Assembly (NCBI GenBank): GCA_004000035.1
Contig: RJAE01000004.1
Location: 186,001 to 250,000, forward strand
Reading direction: 5' to 3'
Source of the DNA: Arthrobacter sulfonylureivorans
GTDB lineage: Bacteria; Actinomycetota; Actinomycetes; Actinomycetales; Micrococcaceae
Length of the DNA: 64,000 bases
This document shows, one piece after another, positions 35,155 through 44,744 of this stretch. Numbering within the stretch: position 1 is the stretch's first letter; every line of letters begins with the position of its first letter. Position numbers and translations under genes: made by a program. The notes below the pieces were generated by a model. It was not told where the DNA came from and made no database searches. It saw nothing but the letters and a program-made list of their open reading frames with translations.

Positions 35155-36147
35155 TCAGACGGTGACGGCCTCGTTGCGGCGTCGTTCTTCCACCCGCTGG
35201 GCCTGCTTGACCAGCGCCGGTTCCTTCGCCCGGATCCGCGCGTACATTGGCGCGGCGATGAAGATGGTGGTGGCAGCGCCGATGATGATGCCGATGAACA
35301 GCGCCAGCGACAGGTCCTTCAGCGTTCCGGCACCCAAGACGAACGCGCCGATGAACAGAATGGCGGCAACCGGCAGGACCGCCACCACGGAGGTGTTGAT
35401 GGACCGGACCAGGGTCTGGTTCACGGCGAGGTTGACCTCCTCCGCGAACGTCCGCCTGGTGGACTTGTCCAAGTCCTTCGTGTTCTCACGGATCTTGTCG
35501 AAGACCACCACGGTGTCGTACAGCGAGTACCCCAGAATGGTCAGGAAGCCGATTATCGCCGACGGCGTTACCTCAAAATCACTGAGCGAGTAGATGCCGG
35601 CGGTCAGCAGCAGCACCACCACCAGCCCACTGAGCGCGGAGATGGACATCTTCCAGGTCCGGAAGTACAGCGCCATCATGAAGGCCGCCAGCACAACGAA
35701 CACCACCAGGCCCCAGAGCGCCTGCCGGGTCACGTCTGCGCCCCAGGTGGGACCGACGTACGAGGAGGTCACTTCGTTGGCTTGCACGCCATAGGCGCCA
35801 ACCAGCCCATCGCGCAGTTGCAGCGTCTGTTCGTCGTCCAGCCGCTCGGTCTGGATCCGCATGGTGCCCGGCGCGATGTTGGTCACCCGGGGGTCGGCCT
35901 CCGCGGCAACCTTGGCCACGGAAGCTTCGCCGGGTCCGGCGTCGGTGTTCTGAACGTTGGACACCGTGAACTCGGAACCGCCGCGGAAATCGATGCCCAG
36001 GTTAAAGCCGCCCTTGACGAACGGCACCACGATGGACAGGAGAATGCCGACGACGGCGATGGCGAACCAGACCTTGTACTTGCCGACAAAATCATAGGAG
36101 CGCTTGCCGGTGTAGAGGTCGTTACCCCACTTAGCAAAGTTGGCCAT
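35155..36147 (-). CDS. secF: Protein translocase subunit SecF
   Basis: Membrane partner of SecD that helps SecYEG export using the proton motive force. The 330-aa protein has a first transmembrane helix (YKVWFAIAVVGILLSIVVPF), a short periplasmic domain with LGIDFRGGSEF, then five helices including the D5 motif GYSLYDTVVVFDKIREN. The basic tail ends QRVEERRRNEAVTV. The ATG shares one base with the secD stop (TAATG), so the pair is coupled. Confidence 0.97.
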   Translation of the reverse strand: MANFAKWGNDLYTGKRSYDFVGKYKVWFAIAVVGILLSIVVPFVKGGFNLGIDFRGGSEFTVSNVQNTDAGPGEASVAKVAAEADPRVTNIAPGTMRIQTERLDDEQTLQLRDGLVGAYGVQANEVTSSYVGPTWGADVTRQALWGLVVFVVLAAFMMALYFRTWKMSISALSGLVVVLLLTAGIYSLSDFEVTPSAIIGFLTILGYSLYDTVVVFDKIRENTKDLDKSTRRTFAEEVNLAVNQTLVRSINTSVVAVLPVAAILFIGAFVLGAGTLKDLSLALFIGIIIGAATTIFIAAPMYARIRAKEPALVKQAQRVEERRRNEAVTV

Positions 36148-37874
36148 TAGTTGCTCTCCTTGTTGGCGCCGCGGCCTGCGCCGCTGGTCGCCTGCTGCTT
36201 CTCGGCCGCACGGCGTTCGGCGATGGTCTGGCGGCGGCCCGCTTCGGCAGCTGCCGCGGTGTTCTTGGCACGGACCGGCGCCGTGCGTTCGCCCGGCTGG
36301 CGGACGCGTCCAGCCCCTCGGTACAACGGCACCGCACCCAGCAAGCGCGGATCCAGGCCGGAGAACCGGTGGCCCTCGCCGAAGAACTTCGTCTTTGCCA
36401 GCAGCACCATGGTCGGGTGGGTGAAGAGGAAGACCACCAGAAGGTCGGCCACCGCAGTCAGGCCCAGCGTAAAGGCGAACCCTCGCACGTTGCCCACGGC
36501 CACGAAGTACAGCACGACGGCGGCCAGCAGGTTGACTGCCTTGGAGGCCAACACGGTCTGGCGGGCACGTTTCCAGCCGTTGTCCACCGCGGACACCAGG
36601 CCCCTGCCCTCACGCAATTCATCGCGGATACGTTCGAAGTAGACGATGAACGAGTCGGCCGTCTGGCCGATGGCCACGATCAGGCCGGCGACACCGGCCA
36701 GCGAAAGCCTATAGTTTTCGGTCCAACCCAAAATCGCAATCGCCAGATAGGTGATCAGGCCCGCCACCACCAGGGACGCGATCGTGACGAAGCCGAGCGC
36801 CCGGTACTGGAAGATTGAATAGCCTGCGACCAGCACCAAGCCAATGACGCCGGCGATCAGGCCCATCCGCAACTGGTCGGCGCCGAGTGTCGCGGAAATC
36901 TGCTGCTCGCTTTGGATCTCGAAGCTGATCGGCAGCGCGCCGTACTTGAGCTGTTCGGAAAGGCCGCGCGCGGACTCTTCGGTGAAGTTGCCGGTGATCT
37001 GCGGCTTGCCGTCCGGGATGACGGCGTTGGTCGTCGGAGCTGAGATGACCTTGCCGTCCAGCACAATAGCGAACTGGTTGCGTGCACCGGAGAGCCCGAA
37101 CAGCCGTTCGGTGACGGCCTTAAAGGTCCGGGTGCCTTCGCCGTTGAACTCGATGTTGACTGCCCACTGGTTCAGGGTCTGGCCCTGCTGTCCGCGGGTC
37201 TGGCCGAAGCTCGAATCGGAGATGTCGGTGCCAGGTACTTCCACCGGGCCCAGAATGTACTTCATCCCGGTATCCGGTTCGCAGGCCACCATCGGCTTGG
37301 CCGGGTCGGCAGGCTGGGTTTCGTCTGCTGCAGCGGCCGGGTCAAGGCACTCGAGCGCCTCGAATTCCTGATAGAGCTCGGGCGTGATCCAATTCGGGTC
37401 GCTGAAGTCCTCAGGCTTGGCCGTCGGCTTCGGAATATCCTTCGCCGGAGTCCGCTCTGCTTCGGGAACAGCCGCACCCGACGCTGAGGTCAGGACCGGC
37501 CGAAATTCCATGTCGGCTGACGCCTGGATCAGTTCGCGGGTGCGCTGGTCCGGAATGCCGGGCAGGCTGACCACCACATTGCGACCGGACTGCGTGGTGA
37601 TCTCCGCTTCTGCCACACCGGAGCCGTCAACGCGCTGGCGGATGATCTCCACGGCCTGGTTCAGTTGCTCGCCGGTGATCTCGCCTCCGGCGCCCTGGAC
37701 CTTCGGGGCCAGGATCATCTGGGTGCCGCCCTCAAGGTCGAGCGCCAGCTTTGGCGCCCAGCTCGCTTGGTTGGTGAAGACACCACTGCCGAGGATGACG
37801 GTACCGGCGGCAAGCAGCACGCCGAGCCAAATAAGTGTCCGCCGAGCAATGCTGGTGGAACCGGTTCGTGCCAT
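36147..37874 (-). CDS. secD: Protein translocase subunit SecD
   Basis: Large partner of SecF in protein export. I start at ATG 37874 (575 aa, MARTGSTSIARRTLIWLG); another ATG lies 18 nt upstream. There is one N-terminal helix, then the periplasmic P1 region with LALDLEGGTQMIL, then five C-terminal helices with the D4/D5-type stretch GLIVAIGQTADSFIVYFERIRDE (two segments). The C-terminus is basic and disordered (RAKNTAAAAEAGRRQTIAERR). It lies downstream of yajC (112-nt gap) and is coupled to secF. Confidence 0.96.
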   Translation of the reverse strand: MARTGSTSIARRTLIWLGVLLAAGTVILGSGVFTNQASWAPKLALDLEGGTQMILAPKVQGAGGEITGEQLNQAVEIIRQRVDGSGVAEAEITTQSGRNVVVSLPGIPDQRTRELIQASADMEFRPVLTSASGAAVPEAERTPAKDIPKPTAKPEDFSDPNWITPELYQEFEALECLDPAAAADETQPADPAKPMVACEPDTGMKYILGPVEVPGTDISDSSFGQTRGQQGQTLNQWAVNIEFNGEGTRTFKAVTERLFGLSGARNQFAIVLDGKVISAPTTNAVIPDGKPQITGNFTEESARGLSEQLKYGALPISFEIQSEQQISATLGADQLRMGLIAGVIGLVLVAGYSIFQYRALGFVTIASLVVAGLITYLAIAILGWTENYRLSLAGVAGLIVAIGQTADSFIVYFERIRDELREGRGLVSAVDNGWKRARQTVLASKAVNLLAAVVLYFVAVGNVRGFAFTLGLTAVADLLVVFLFTHPTMVLLAKTKFFGEGHRFSGLDPRLLGAVPLYRGAGRVRQPGERTAPVRAKNTAAAAEAGRRQTIAERRAAEKQQATSGAGRGANKESN

Positions 37875-37986
37875 GGAAGATCTTTCTCTCATCGACTCAG
37901 GCGGCCGGCGGAACCGGCCGGTACACGGCGAAGTGGCGGGGGCATGCCCCGCCACTGCACGCCGATGCGGCTAAGCCGTCGCTGGC

Positions 37987-38433
37987 CTACTTGGTGTCTT
38001 TGTTCTGCTCTTCATTGAGGCGCTTCAGGGTCTCCTCGGCGGTTTCCTCCGACCGGTCGGCCCGCTCAGCGGTCAGCGAGGAGGCATCGTCCGGCACCTC
38101 GGGGGTCTCCGGGGTCACCACTTCGTTCACTGCCTGCGTGTGCACCGTGGCCGTGTTGCCAGGAGACAGCTCGAGGACCACCTTGTTGTTGTCGGCGTCG
38201 ACGGAAACGACGGTGCCAAAGAGACCGAACTGGGTCATGACCTCGGTGCCGGGAACCATCTGTTCCTTGAGACGCTCAGTCTTTTCGCGCATCTGGGCCT
38301 GGACCTTCTTCTGCTTGCGGAACATGAAGAAGATCAGCAGCGCGAAAACAGCGAACAGGCCGATGGTCATCACATCGATGCCACCGCCGGACTGCTGCTG
38401 GGTATTGGTAGCAGCGAAGAGATTTACGAACAC
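37987..38433 (-). CDS. yajC: Preprotein translocase subunit YajC
   Basis: Small SecDF-associated membrane protein. The 148-aa product has one transmembrane helix at about 20-38 (IDVMTIGLFAVFALLIFFMF), the family RKQKKVQAQMREKTERLKEQ helix, and the soluble core VPGTEVMTQFGLFGTVVSVD. The acidic tail of about 45 residues (PETPEVPDDASSLTAERADR) is longer than in proteobacteria. It is the first of the yajC-secD-secF run and follows ruvB by 140 nt. Confidence 0.94.
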   Translation of the reverse strand: MFVNLFAATNTQQQSGGGIDVMTIGLFAVFALLIFFMFRKQKKVQAQMREKTERLKEQMVPGTEVMTQFGLFGTVVSVDADNNKVVLELSPGNTATVHTQAVNEVVTPETPEVPDDASSLTAERADRSEETAEETLKRLNEEQNKDTK

Positions 38434-38573
38434 AGGAAATTTCCGTCCTAGAAGTCTGGGGCGGACCGGCAGGAGATTCCGGACCGTATACGCAGCCTGC
38501 CGGGTTCCTCACGGAACGGCGCACTCCGCACGTTCCTACCATTCTACGCGGTGACGGCGCTTACACGGCCACT

Positions 38574-39659
38574 TCAGTTATCGGCGAAATCCGTGTCCGG
38601 CTCCAGCAGTTCCGCGAGCAGATCACCGGCCTGCCCTGCGGCCAGATGGTCCGGCACCGCCAGCCCCAGATGCTGCCAGGCGGCGGCAGTGGCGATCCGC
38701 CCGCGGGGCGTACGGCCCAGCAGCCCTTCCCGGACCAAGTACGGTTCGGCTACGGTCTCCACCGTCTCGGTTTCCTCACCGACAGCGATGGCCAGGGTGG
38801 ACAGTCCGACCGGCCCGCCACCGAACTTGGTGATCAGTGCCGTCAGCACCGCACGGTCCAGCCGGTCCAGGCCACGCTCGTCGACCTCGTACATGTCCAG
38901 TGCAGCCGCTGCGGCACGGGAATCGATTTCGTCAATCTTGTGCACCAAGGCCCAGTCCCGGACCCGGCGGAGCAAACGGTTGGCGATGCGGGGCGTGCCG
39001 CGGGAGCGGCCGGCGATCTCGGCAAACCCTGCGGAACTCACCTTGAGGTCCAGAAGCATCGCCGAGCGGCGAAGCACCAGTTCCAACTCTTCGACCGCGT
39101 AGAACTCCAAGTGCCCGGTGAACCCGAACCGGTCGCGCAGCGGACCCGGGAGCAGTCCGGCCCGCGTGGTGGCTCCGACGAGCGTGAACGGCGGCAGATC
39201 AAGAGGGATGGCCGTAGCGCCTGCCCCCTTGCCCACCACGATGTCCACCCGGAAGTCTTCCATGGCCATGTACAGCATTTCCTCCGCCGGACGCGACATC
39301 CGGTGGATCTCATCGAGGAAGAGGATTTCCCCTTCGGTCAACGAGGACAGAATCGCCGCCAAATCACCAGCGTGCTGAATCGCCGGACCGGAGCTGATCC
39401 GGAGCGGCGCGTTCATTTCCGCGGCGATGATCATGGCCAGCGTGGTCTTGCCCAGCCCGGGCGGACCGGACAGCAGGACATGGTCGGCCGTCCGCTCGCG
39501 GATCCGGGAGGCTTCCAGCACCAGCGACAGCTGCTGCCGGACTCTCGCCTGGCCGACGAAATCATCCAGGTTCTTGGGCCGCAGCGCCGATTCGACGGCT
39601 CGCTCTTCGGCCTCCGACGCGGTGGAGACCAGCCGGCTCTCCCCGGCGTCCTCGGGCAC
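38574..39659 (-). CDS. ruvB: Holliday junction branch-migration helicase RuvB
   Basis: Hexameric AAA+ motor of the RuvAB complex. The 361-aa protein has Walker [13 protein letters not shown] (65-72 for the core GPPGLGKT), [18 protein letters not shown], Walker [11 protein letters not shown], and the C-terminal winged-helix domain ending near TPRGRIAT. The start is GTG, one base after the ruvA stop. All expected parts are present. Confidence 0.98.
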   Translation of the reverse strand: MPEDAGESRLVSTASEAEERAVESALRPKNLDDFVGQARVRQQLSLVLEASRIRERTADHVLLSGPPGLGKTTLAMIIAAEMNAPLRISSGPAIQHAGDLAAILSSLTEGEILFLDEIHRMSRPAEEMLYMAMEDFRVDIVVGKGAGATAIPLDLPPFTLVGATTRAGLLPGPLRDRFGFTGHLEFYAVEELELVLRRSAMLLDLKVSSAGFAEIAGRSRGTPRIANRLLRRVRDWALVHKIDEIDSRAAAAALDMYEVDERGLDRLDRAVLTALITKFGGGPVGLSTLAIAVGEETETVETVAEPYLVREGLLGRTPRGRIATAAAWQHLGLAVPDHLAAGQAGDLLAELLEPDTDFADN

Positions 39660-39660
39660 G

Positions 39661-40296
39661 CTACTTCACTCCCGCGGTGCGCCGGGCCGAGCCGGTCCGG
39701 GCACCGTCCTGGCCCAGCCGCCGCAGCGTCAGCCTCAGCAAGTCGCCCACATGCCCGGCCGCAGCTGCCTCCGGATTCTCGTCGGCGGTGGTATCCACGG
39801 CCGCCGCGGCGTCCTTGTCCGACCAGCCTAGGCCGGAAAGGGCCTGCTGCACCTGGCCTTTCCAGCCGGCCGACTGCTGCGGAGCCACCTCGCCGGTAGG
39901 CACCAGCTTTCCGGCCAGTTCCAGCACGATCCTGCCGGCGAGCTTCGGCCCAATGCCGGGCACCTTGCTGAACGCCTTGTTGTCGCCGTCCGCAGCGGCA
40001 ATCCGCAGGGCTTCGGGCGAGTGCACCGACAGTGCCGCCAGGCCCAGCCTCGGACCGACGCCGCTGACCGAGATGAGGGTTTCGAAGACTTCCCGCTGCG
40101 CCGCGTCCTCGAACCCATACAGAGTCATGGAGTCTTCGCGCACAATCATGGTGGTGGCCAGCTGGGCGTCCCGTCCGATGAAAAGCGTGCCAAGGGTCTG
40201 GGGCGTCGCCTGGACGAGCATGCCGAATCCGTTGACGTCGATCACGGCCGAGTTCAACCCCACATGGGCGACGACGCCGCGCAACGAGCTAATCAT
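39661..40296 (-). CDS. ruvA: Holliday junction-binding protein RuvA
   Basis: Tetrameric Holliday-junction binder that loads RuvB. Starting at the ATG at 40296 (GGGAG 8 nt upstream) gives 211 aa beginning [13 protein letters not shown]. The OB domain is followed by two helix-hairpin-helix motifs, [16 protein letters not shown] and [17 protein letters not shown]. The C-terminal RuvB-contacting domain includes [16 protein letters not shown] and ends with a basic tail. The frame opens 90 codons upstream, but that part is non-coding and contains a possible LexA site. Confidence 0.96.
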   Translation of the reverse strand: MISSLRGVVAHVGLNSAVIDVNGFGMLVQATPQTLGTLFIGRDAQLATTMIVREDSMTLYGFEDAAQREVFETLISVSGVGPRLGLAALSVHSPEALRIAAADGDNKAFSKVPGIGPKLAGRIVLELAGKLVPTGEVAPQQSAGWKGQVQQALSGLGWSDKDAAAAVDTTADENPEAAAAGHVGDLLRLTLRRLGQDGARTGSARRTAGVK

Positions 40297-40369
40297 GATC
40301 CAACTCCCAATTCCGGCACTGGCTGCTGCCCGGAGTCCGCCTCCCGGACCGGAGCACGGGAGGGATTGT

Positions 40370-40385
40370 CCGAACATATTTACGA
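40370..40385. promoter_or_regulatory. Weak LexA (SOS) box upstream of ruvA
   Basis: CCGAACATATTTACGA matches the actinobacterial SOS consensus TCGAAC-N4-GTTCGA at 9 of 12 defined positions. It lies about 75 nt before the ruvA start in the 170-nt ruvC-ruvA gap. The position is sensible because ruv genes are often in the LexA regulon, but the match is imperfect. Confidence 0.4.
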
Positions 40386-40466
40386 ATAGCTTACGTGGCG
40401 GCGCCGACATTACCGGAAACCGCCACACCCCTTGGCACCCTTCGCGCCGGGCCGTTCCGGGGCAGC

Positions 40467-41027
40467 TCAGCGGCGGTTGCGCTTGGCCTTTGCTTCGGCT
40501 TCCGCCCAGAGCTTCTGGGCAGCCGTCATGCCGCCGCCCGCGGCCGGCTTCGCCGCACCGCCGCGCCACGCGTGAGTGATCGCCAACGCCAACGCATCCG
40601 CGGCATCGGCCGGACGCGGCGGGGTGTCCAGCCGGAGGATCCGGGTCACCATTTTGGTCACGGCTGCCTTGTCCGCTTGGCCGTTGCCGGTGACCGCGGC
40701 TTTCACCTCGGTGGGCGTGTGCAGCGCGACGGCGATCCCCCGCCGCGCTGCTGCAGTCATCACCACACCGGAGGCCTGCGCCGTGCCCATCACGGTGCTG
40801 ACATTGGTCTGGCTGAAGACGCGTTCGACGGCGAGCACGTCCGGTGCGTGGGCATCAAGCCATTCGTCGATGGTCTCGGCGATCTTCAGCAGGCGCAGTT
40901 CCAGCGGCATGTCCGGAGTGGTCCCGACGACGCCCACTTCCACCAGGGTGGAGCGGCGGTTCGGCTCGACGTCGACCACGCCCAGGCCGCACCGGGTCAG
41001 GCCGGGGTCCACGCCCAGCACCCGCAA
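40467..41027 (-). CDS. ruvC: Holliday junction resolvase RuvC
   Basis: Endonuclease that cuts Holliday junctions. The 186-aa protein starts [14 protein letters not shown] with catalytic Asp7; the second acidic site is in [17 protein letters not shown], and the C-terminal acid cluster lies in [17 protein letters not shown]. The start codon is TTG (41027), with a GTG two codons later as an alternative; no strong ribosome binding site is visible. It is 26 nt after the yebC stop. Confidence 0.96.
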   Translation of the reverse strand: MRVLGVDPGLTRCGLGVVDVEPNRRSTLVEVGVVGTTPDMPLELRLLKIAETIDEWLDAHAPDVLAVERVFSQTNVSTVMGTAQASGVVMTAAARRGIAVALHTPTEVKAAVTGNGQADKAAVTKMVTRILRLDTPPRPADAADALALAITHAWRGGAAKPAAGGGMTAAQKLWAEAEAKAKRNRR

Positions 41028-41053
41028 GGCGGTTGCCGACCCGCTGACCGGTG

Positions 41054-41809
41054 TCAGTCGTTCTCGAGTTCAGCGAGGACGTCCTGGCCGATATCGGCGT
41101 TGGAGTAGACGTTCTGCACGTCGTCCAGGTCCTCCAGGGCGTCGACCAGCTTCAGGAACTTCCGCGCGGCGTCGGCGTCGAGCTCTACGGCCATTGAGGA
41201 GACGAACTCGATTTCATCCGTTTCGTACTCGATACCGGCTTCTTCCAAGCCGGCCACCACGGCGCGCAGGTCGGTGGGGTCGGAGTGGACCTCGAAGTTC
41301 TCGCCGTGTTCCTTGACTTCCTCCGCGCCGGCATCCAGCACCGCCATCAGGAGGTCGTCCTCCGTGAGCTCGTTTTTGGGCAGGGAGACCACGCCCTTGC
41401 GGGCGAACATGTAGGAGACCGACCCGGGGTCTGCCACGGTGCCACCGTTGCGGGTGATGGCCAGACGGACCTCGGAAGCGGCACGGTTCTTGTTGTCCGT
41501 GAGGCACTCGATCAGTACGGCGGAGCCCTGCGGGCCACGGGCTTCGTAGATGATCTCGGTGTAGTCGATGGTCTCGCCGGTGAGGCCGGCGCCGCGCTTG
41601 ACGGCGCGATCGATGTTGTCGTTGGGCACCGACGTCTTCTTGGCCTTCTGGACGGCCAGTTCCAGAGCCGGGTTGCCCGACACGTCGGCACCGCCGTTGC
41701 GGGCTGCAACTTCAATGTTCTTGATCAGTTTGGCGAACGACTTGGCACGTCGGGCATCGATGACTGCCTTCTTGTGCTTGGTCGTGGCCCACTTGGAGTG
41801 TCCGGCCAT
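41054..41809 (-). CDS. YebC/PmpR-family regulatory protein
   Basis: Conserved 251-aa YebC-family protein. It begins [21 protein letters not shown], the family signature, and contains [20 protein letters not shown] and [19 protein letters not shown]. Members are annotated as transcriptional regulators, and recent work links some to translation of difficult stretches, so the biochemical role is not settled. It lies in its usual place directly before ruvC and 2 nt after pdxT. Confidence 0.95.
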   Translation of the reverse strand: MAGHSKWATTKHKKAVIDARRAKSFAKLIKNIEVAARNGGADVSGNPALELAVQKAKKTSVPNDNIDRAVKRGAGLTGETIDYTEIIYEARGPQGSAVLIECLTDNKNRAASEVRLAITRNGGTVADPGSVSYMFARKGVVSLPKNELTEDDLLMAVLDAGAEEVKEHGENFEVHSDPTDLRAVVAGLEEAGIEYETDEIEFVSSMAVELDADAARKFLKLVDALEDLDDVQNVYSNADIGQDVLAELEND

Positions 41810-41811
41810 TC

Positions 41812-42477
41812 CTACGCTTCTCCTCTGACGATGCGGATGAATAGTTCGTGGATCCGGCGCTCCCCCGTAACTTCCGGGTGGAAAGAGGTCGCCAGCAAAT
41901 GCCGCGAACGCACTGCCACAATTCTAGCTGCACCGCGCAAAGTCGCCGTGTGGGAGGCTTCCGAGGGTTCCACCGTGGCGAGGACTTCCACGCCCTCGCC
42001 CACCCGTTCCACCCAGGGCGCGCGGATGAAGACGGCGTGCACGGGCGCCGGATTCTGGTCCGGGGACGGTGCACTGAACTCCAGCCCGCGGAAGTCCAGA
42101 TCCGTTTCAAACGATTCACGTTGCCGGCCGAAGGCGTTACGCCGCACCGTAATGTCCAGGCCGCCCAGCGTCTGCTGGGGCTCGCCCTTGAGGTCGGTGG
42201 CGGGATCCGCGATCTCCTCGGCCAGCATGATCATGCCGGCGCAGGAGCCGTAGACGGGCATGCCGGCCTCGATCCGCTTCTTCAGCGGATCGGCCAGTTC
42301 GAAAATCCGGGTGAGCTTGTCGATCGTGGTGGATTCCCCGCCGGGTATGACCAGTCCGTCCACGGCATCCAGTTCGCCAGGCCGGCGCACCGGCATTGCT
42401 GCGGCGCCGCTGTGTTCCAGGGCGGATATGTGTTCGCGGACATCGCCCTGCAGGGCGAGCACACCAATCGTGACCAC
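41812..42477 (-). CDS. pdxT: Pyridoxal 5'-phosphate synthase glutaminase subunit
   Basis: Supplies ammonia to PdxS for vitamin B6 synthesis. Starting at GTG 42477 (GAGGAA 8 nt upstream) gives 221 aa, [17 protein letters not shown]. The glutaminase triad is visible: Cys79 in [10 protein letters not shown], and the His/Glu of [15 protein letters not shown] near the C-terminus. VIPGGEST at 44-51 forms the oxyanion region. Its synthase partner pdxS is not adjacent but 8.4 kb away. Confidence 0.96.
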   Translation of the reverse strand: MVTIGVLALQGDVREHISALEHSGAAAMPVRRPGELDAVDGLVIPGGESTTIDKLTRIFELADPLKKRIEAGMPVYGSCAGMIMLAEEIADPATDLKGEPQQTLGGLDITVRRNAFGRQRESFETDLDFRGLEFSAPSPDQNPAPVHAVFIRAPWVERVGEGVEVLATVEPSEASHTATLRGAARIVAVRSRHLLATSFHPEVTGERRIHELFIRIVRGEA

Positions 42478-42650
42478 GGTGAAGGTTCCTCGGATTCGGC
42501 ATCGGGCCGCACGCGTGGCGGCCGTACGGAAAAACAGTAATACCAACCGGTCCTGCAGTGTTAAACCGCGCCGGCCGCTGCTGTGCGGCACGCCACAGCC
42601 CGCCGGGGACGTCGGTGGGCCGGTGCCGGCGGCTTGTATAGTCTCTACTC

Positions 42651-43961
42651 ATGCGACACCTCCTTGCGACCGTTGCCGGAAAGGCCGTGAAGGCGGTAGC
42701 CAGGCTCCGCGGCGGCGGCTCCGCGCTGCCTGGCCTGGTGGCCGAGAAAATCGATCCGCAGTTCCTGCCCCGCACGCTCGGCAAGCTGCCGCGCGGCGTC
42801 GTCGTGATCAGCGGGACGAACGGCAAGACCACCACCACCAAAATGGTGGTGGAACTGCTGCAGGGCCAGGGCCTCAAGGTGTTCACCAACCGCACCGGCA
42901 GCAACTTCACTCGCGGTGTAGTGGCTTCGGTATTGGGCGATTCGGACGCCCGCGGCCGGCTGGATGCGGACATCGCGGTGCTGGAGCTGGACGAGGCCCA
43001 CGCCGTGCACTTCGTCAAACTGGTTCGGCCGCGCTACAGCCTGCTGCTCAACGTGATGCGGGACCAACTGGACCGTTTTGGCGAGATTGAGACGACGGCG
43101 GGATTCCTCCGGCAGATCGCGGCAGCCACCACCGACGCCGTGGTGCTCAACCGCGAAGACCCGCGCATCCTGGCCCTGGCCAACGCCGTGACCGCGCCCC
43201 GGATCGACTACTTCGGCCTGGCCCCGCAGCTGCGCCACATGTTCCCGCACGACGATGAGATGCGGAACGCCGTTGCCGCCGGGGTTCCCGGCGCCGAGGC
43301 CGCCGGAACCGGTGGGGGCCAGCCCGAGGGGCCGCGCGCCGACGTCGTGCTGTCCGCCTGCGAAGGTTCCGCCGCCACCTTCCAGGTGGATGGACGCGGG
43401 ATCGAGGTGGAGCTGAAGCTGACCGGCGTCTACAACGTGTTCAACGCCGCCGCGGCGCTGGTGCTGGCGCGCACGGTGCTCGGTCCCGCCGTAGACGAAC
43501 CGGCGCTGCTGGCCTCGCTGGAGAACGTCACCCCGGCGTTCGGGCGCGGTGAATCGCTCACCGTCAACGGCCAGCCGCTGGATCTGGTCCTGGTGAAGAA
43601 CCCGGCCGGCTTCCGGCTCGCGCTGAAGTCGTTCCCGGCCGCGGGCTCCAGAACCATGATTGCGATCAACGACAATTACGCCGATGGCCGGGACATGTCC
43701 TGGCTCTGGGACGTGGACTTCGATTCGCTGCGCGAGACGGGCGTGGCCGAGGTCAGCGGTGTCCGGGCCCAGGACATGGGGCTGCGCCTCTTCTACGAGG
43801 ACGTTCCCGTGGGGCGCGTTGACACAGACCTGAATGCCTCGCTGCACCGGTTCATCGCCGACGATCCCGATACGCCCAAGCGCATCTACTGCACCTACAC
43901 CGCCATGCTGGCGCTGCGGCGCGAGCTGGGCAAACTGACCGAAGTGGAAGTGGTCTCCTGA
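42651..43961 (+). CDS. murT: Lipid II isoglutaminyl synthase, MurT (Mur ligase) subunit
   Basis: With GatD it amidates the D-Glu of lipid II. The 436-aa protein has the Mur-ligase P-loop ISGTNGKTTTTK (Lys59), the VFTNRTGSNFTRGV region, the LNVMRDQLDRFGEI stretch and a C-terminal DUF1727 domain with KNPAGFRLAL and INDNYADGRDMSWLWD. The Cys4 zinc ribbon known from the S. aureus enzyme is not visible: that region here is Gly/Ala-rich (VPGAEAAGTGGGQPEGP). It overlaps gatD by one base (TGATG). Confidence 0.93.
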   Translation: MRHLLATVAGKAVKAVARLRGGGSALPGLVAEKIDPQFLPRTLGKLPRGVVVISGTNGKTTTTKMVVELLQGQGLKVFTNRTGSNFTRGVVASVLGDSDARGRLDADIAVLELDEAHAVHFVKLVRPRYSLLLNVMRDQLDRFGEIETTAGFLRQIAAATTDAVVLNREDPRILALANAVTAPRIDYFGLAPQLRHMFPHDDEMRNAVAAGVPGAEAAGTGGGQPEGPRADVVLSACEGSAATFQVDGRGIEVELKLTGVYNVFNAAAALVLARTVLGPAVDEPALLASLENVTPAFGRGESLTVNGQPLDLVLVKNPAGFRLALKSFPAAGSRTMIAINDNYADGRDMSWLWDVDFDSLRETGVAEVSGVRAQDMGLRLFYEDVPVGRVDTDLNASLHRFIADDPDTPKRIYCTYTAMLALRRELGKLTEVEVVS

Positions 43962-44683
43962 TGGACGCACCCGTGATCGACCTGCTCCAGCTGTACCCGC
44001 GGGACATGAACATTTACGGCGACTGGGGCAACGTCCTGGTCCTGCGCAAGCGGCTAGCCCTGCGCGGCTATGAAGTCCGGCTGCATGAGTACAACCCTGG
44101 CGACACATTTCCGGAGCAGGTTGACCTGATTGTGGGCGGCGGCGGCCAGGATTCGGGCCAGAACAAGATCCAGGCCGACCTGCTCGCCCAGGGCGGCAGG
44201 CTCCGCGACCTGGCCGACGACGGCCTGCCTATGCTCGCCGTGTGCGGCCTCTACCAACTGTTCGGCCACCGGTTCACCACCCACACCGGCGAGGTCATCA
44301 CCGGCATCGGGCTGCTGGATGTCGAAACCGTTGGCGGACCCACCCGGCTGATCGGCAACACCGTGCTGGACAGCGACGAGTTCGGCACCATCATCGGGTA
44401 TGAGAACCACAGCGGCCTGACCACACTCGGCGCCGAGGTCCAGCCGTTTGGCCGGGTCACCAAGGGCGACGGCAACAACGGCACGGACGGCACCGAGGGC
44501 GCCCGTTACCGCAACGTCATTGCCACCTACCTGCACGGATCCTTGCTGCCCAAGAACCCGGCCGTGGCGGATTTTTTGATCCGGCACGCGGCAGAACGGC
44601 GCTATGGCAGCTTCAACGATGTGCCGCTGGACATTCCCCACGAGTCAGAGGCCCGGACCGACGCGGCGGCGCGGCCCCGCTAA
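43961..44683 (+). CDS. gatD: Lipid II isoglutaminyl synthase, GatD glutamine amidotransferase subunit
   Basis: Glutaminase subunit that passes ammonia to MurT. The 240-aa class I amidotransferase-like protein has the nucleophile Cys95 in MLAVCGLYQLFGH and the catalytic His192 in ATYLHGSLLPKNP. The start LLQLYPRDMNIYGDWGNVLVL is the family signature. It ends with a short charged tail. The last base of the murT stop is part of its ATG context, so the two subunits are made together. Confidence 0.94.
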   Translation: MDAPVIDLLQLYPRDMNIYGDWGNVLVLRKRLALRGYEVRLHEYNPGDTFPEQVDLIVGGGGQDSGQNKIQADLLAQGGRLRDLADDGLPMLAVCGLYQLFGHRFTTHTGEVITGIGLLDVETVGGPTRLIGNTVLDSDEFGTIIGYENHSGLTTLGAEVQPFGRVTKGDGNNGTDGTEGARYRNVIATYLHGSLLPKNPAVADFLIRHAAERRYGSFNDVPLDIPHESEARTDAAARPR

Positions 44684-44744
44684 GGTGCTCGGGCGGCTAC
44701 GTTGCGCCCGATCGATAACGGGCCCCCGTCCCGCCCTCAGGTCC

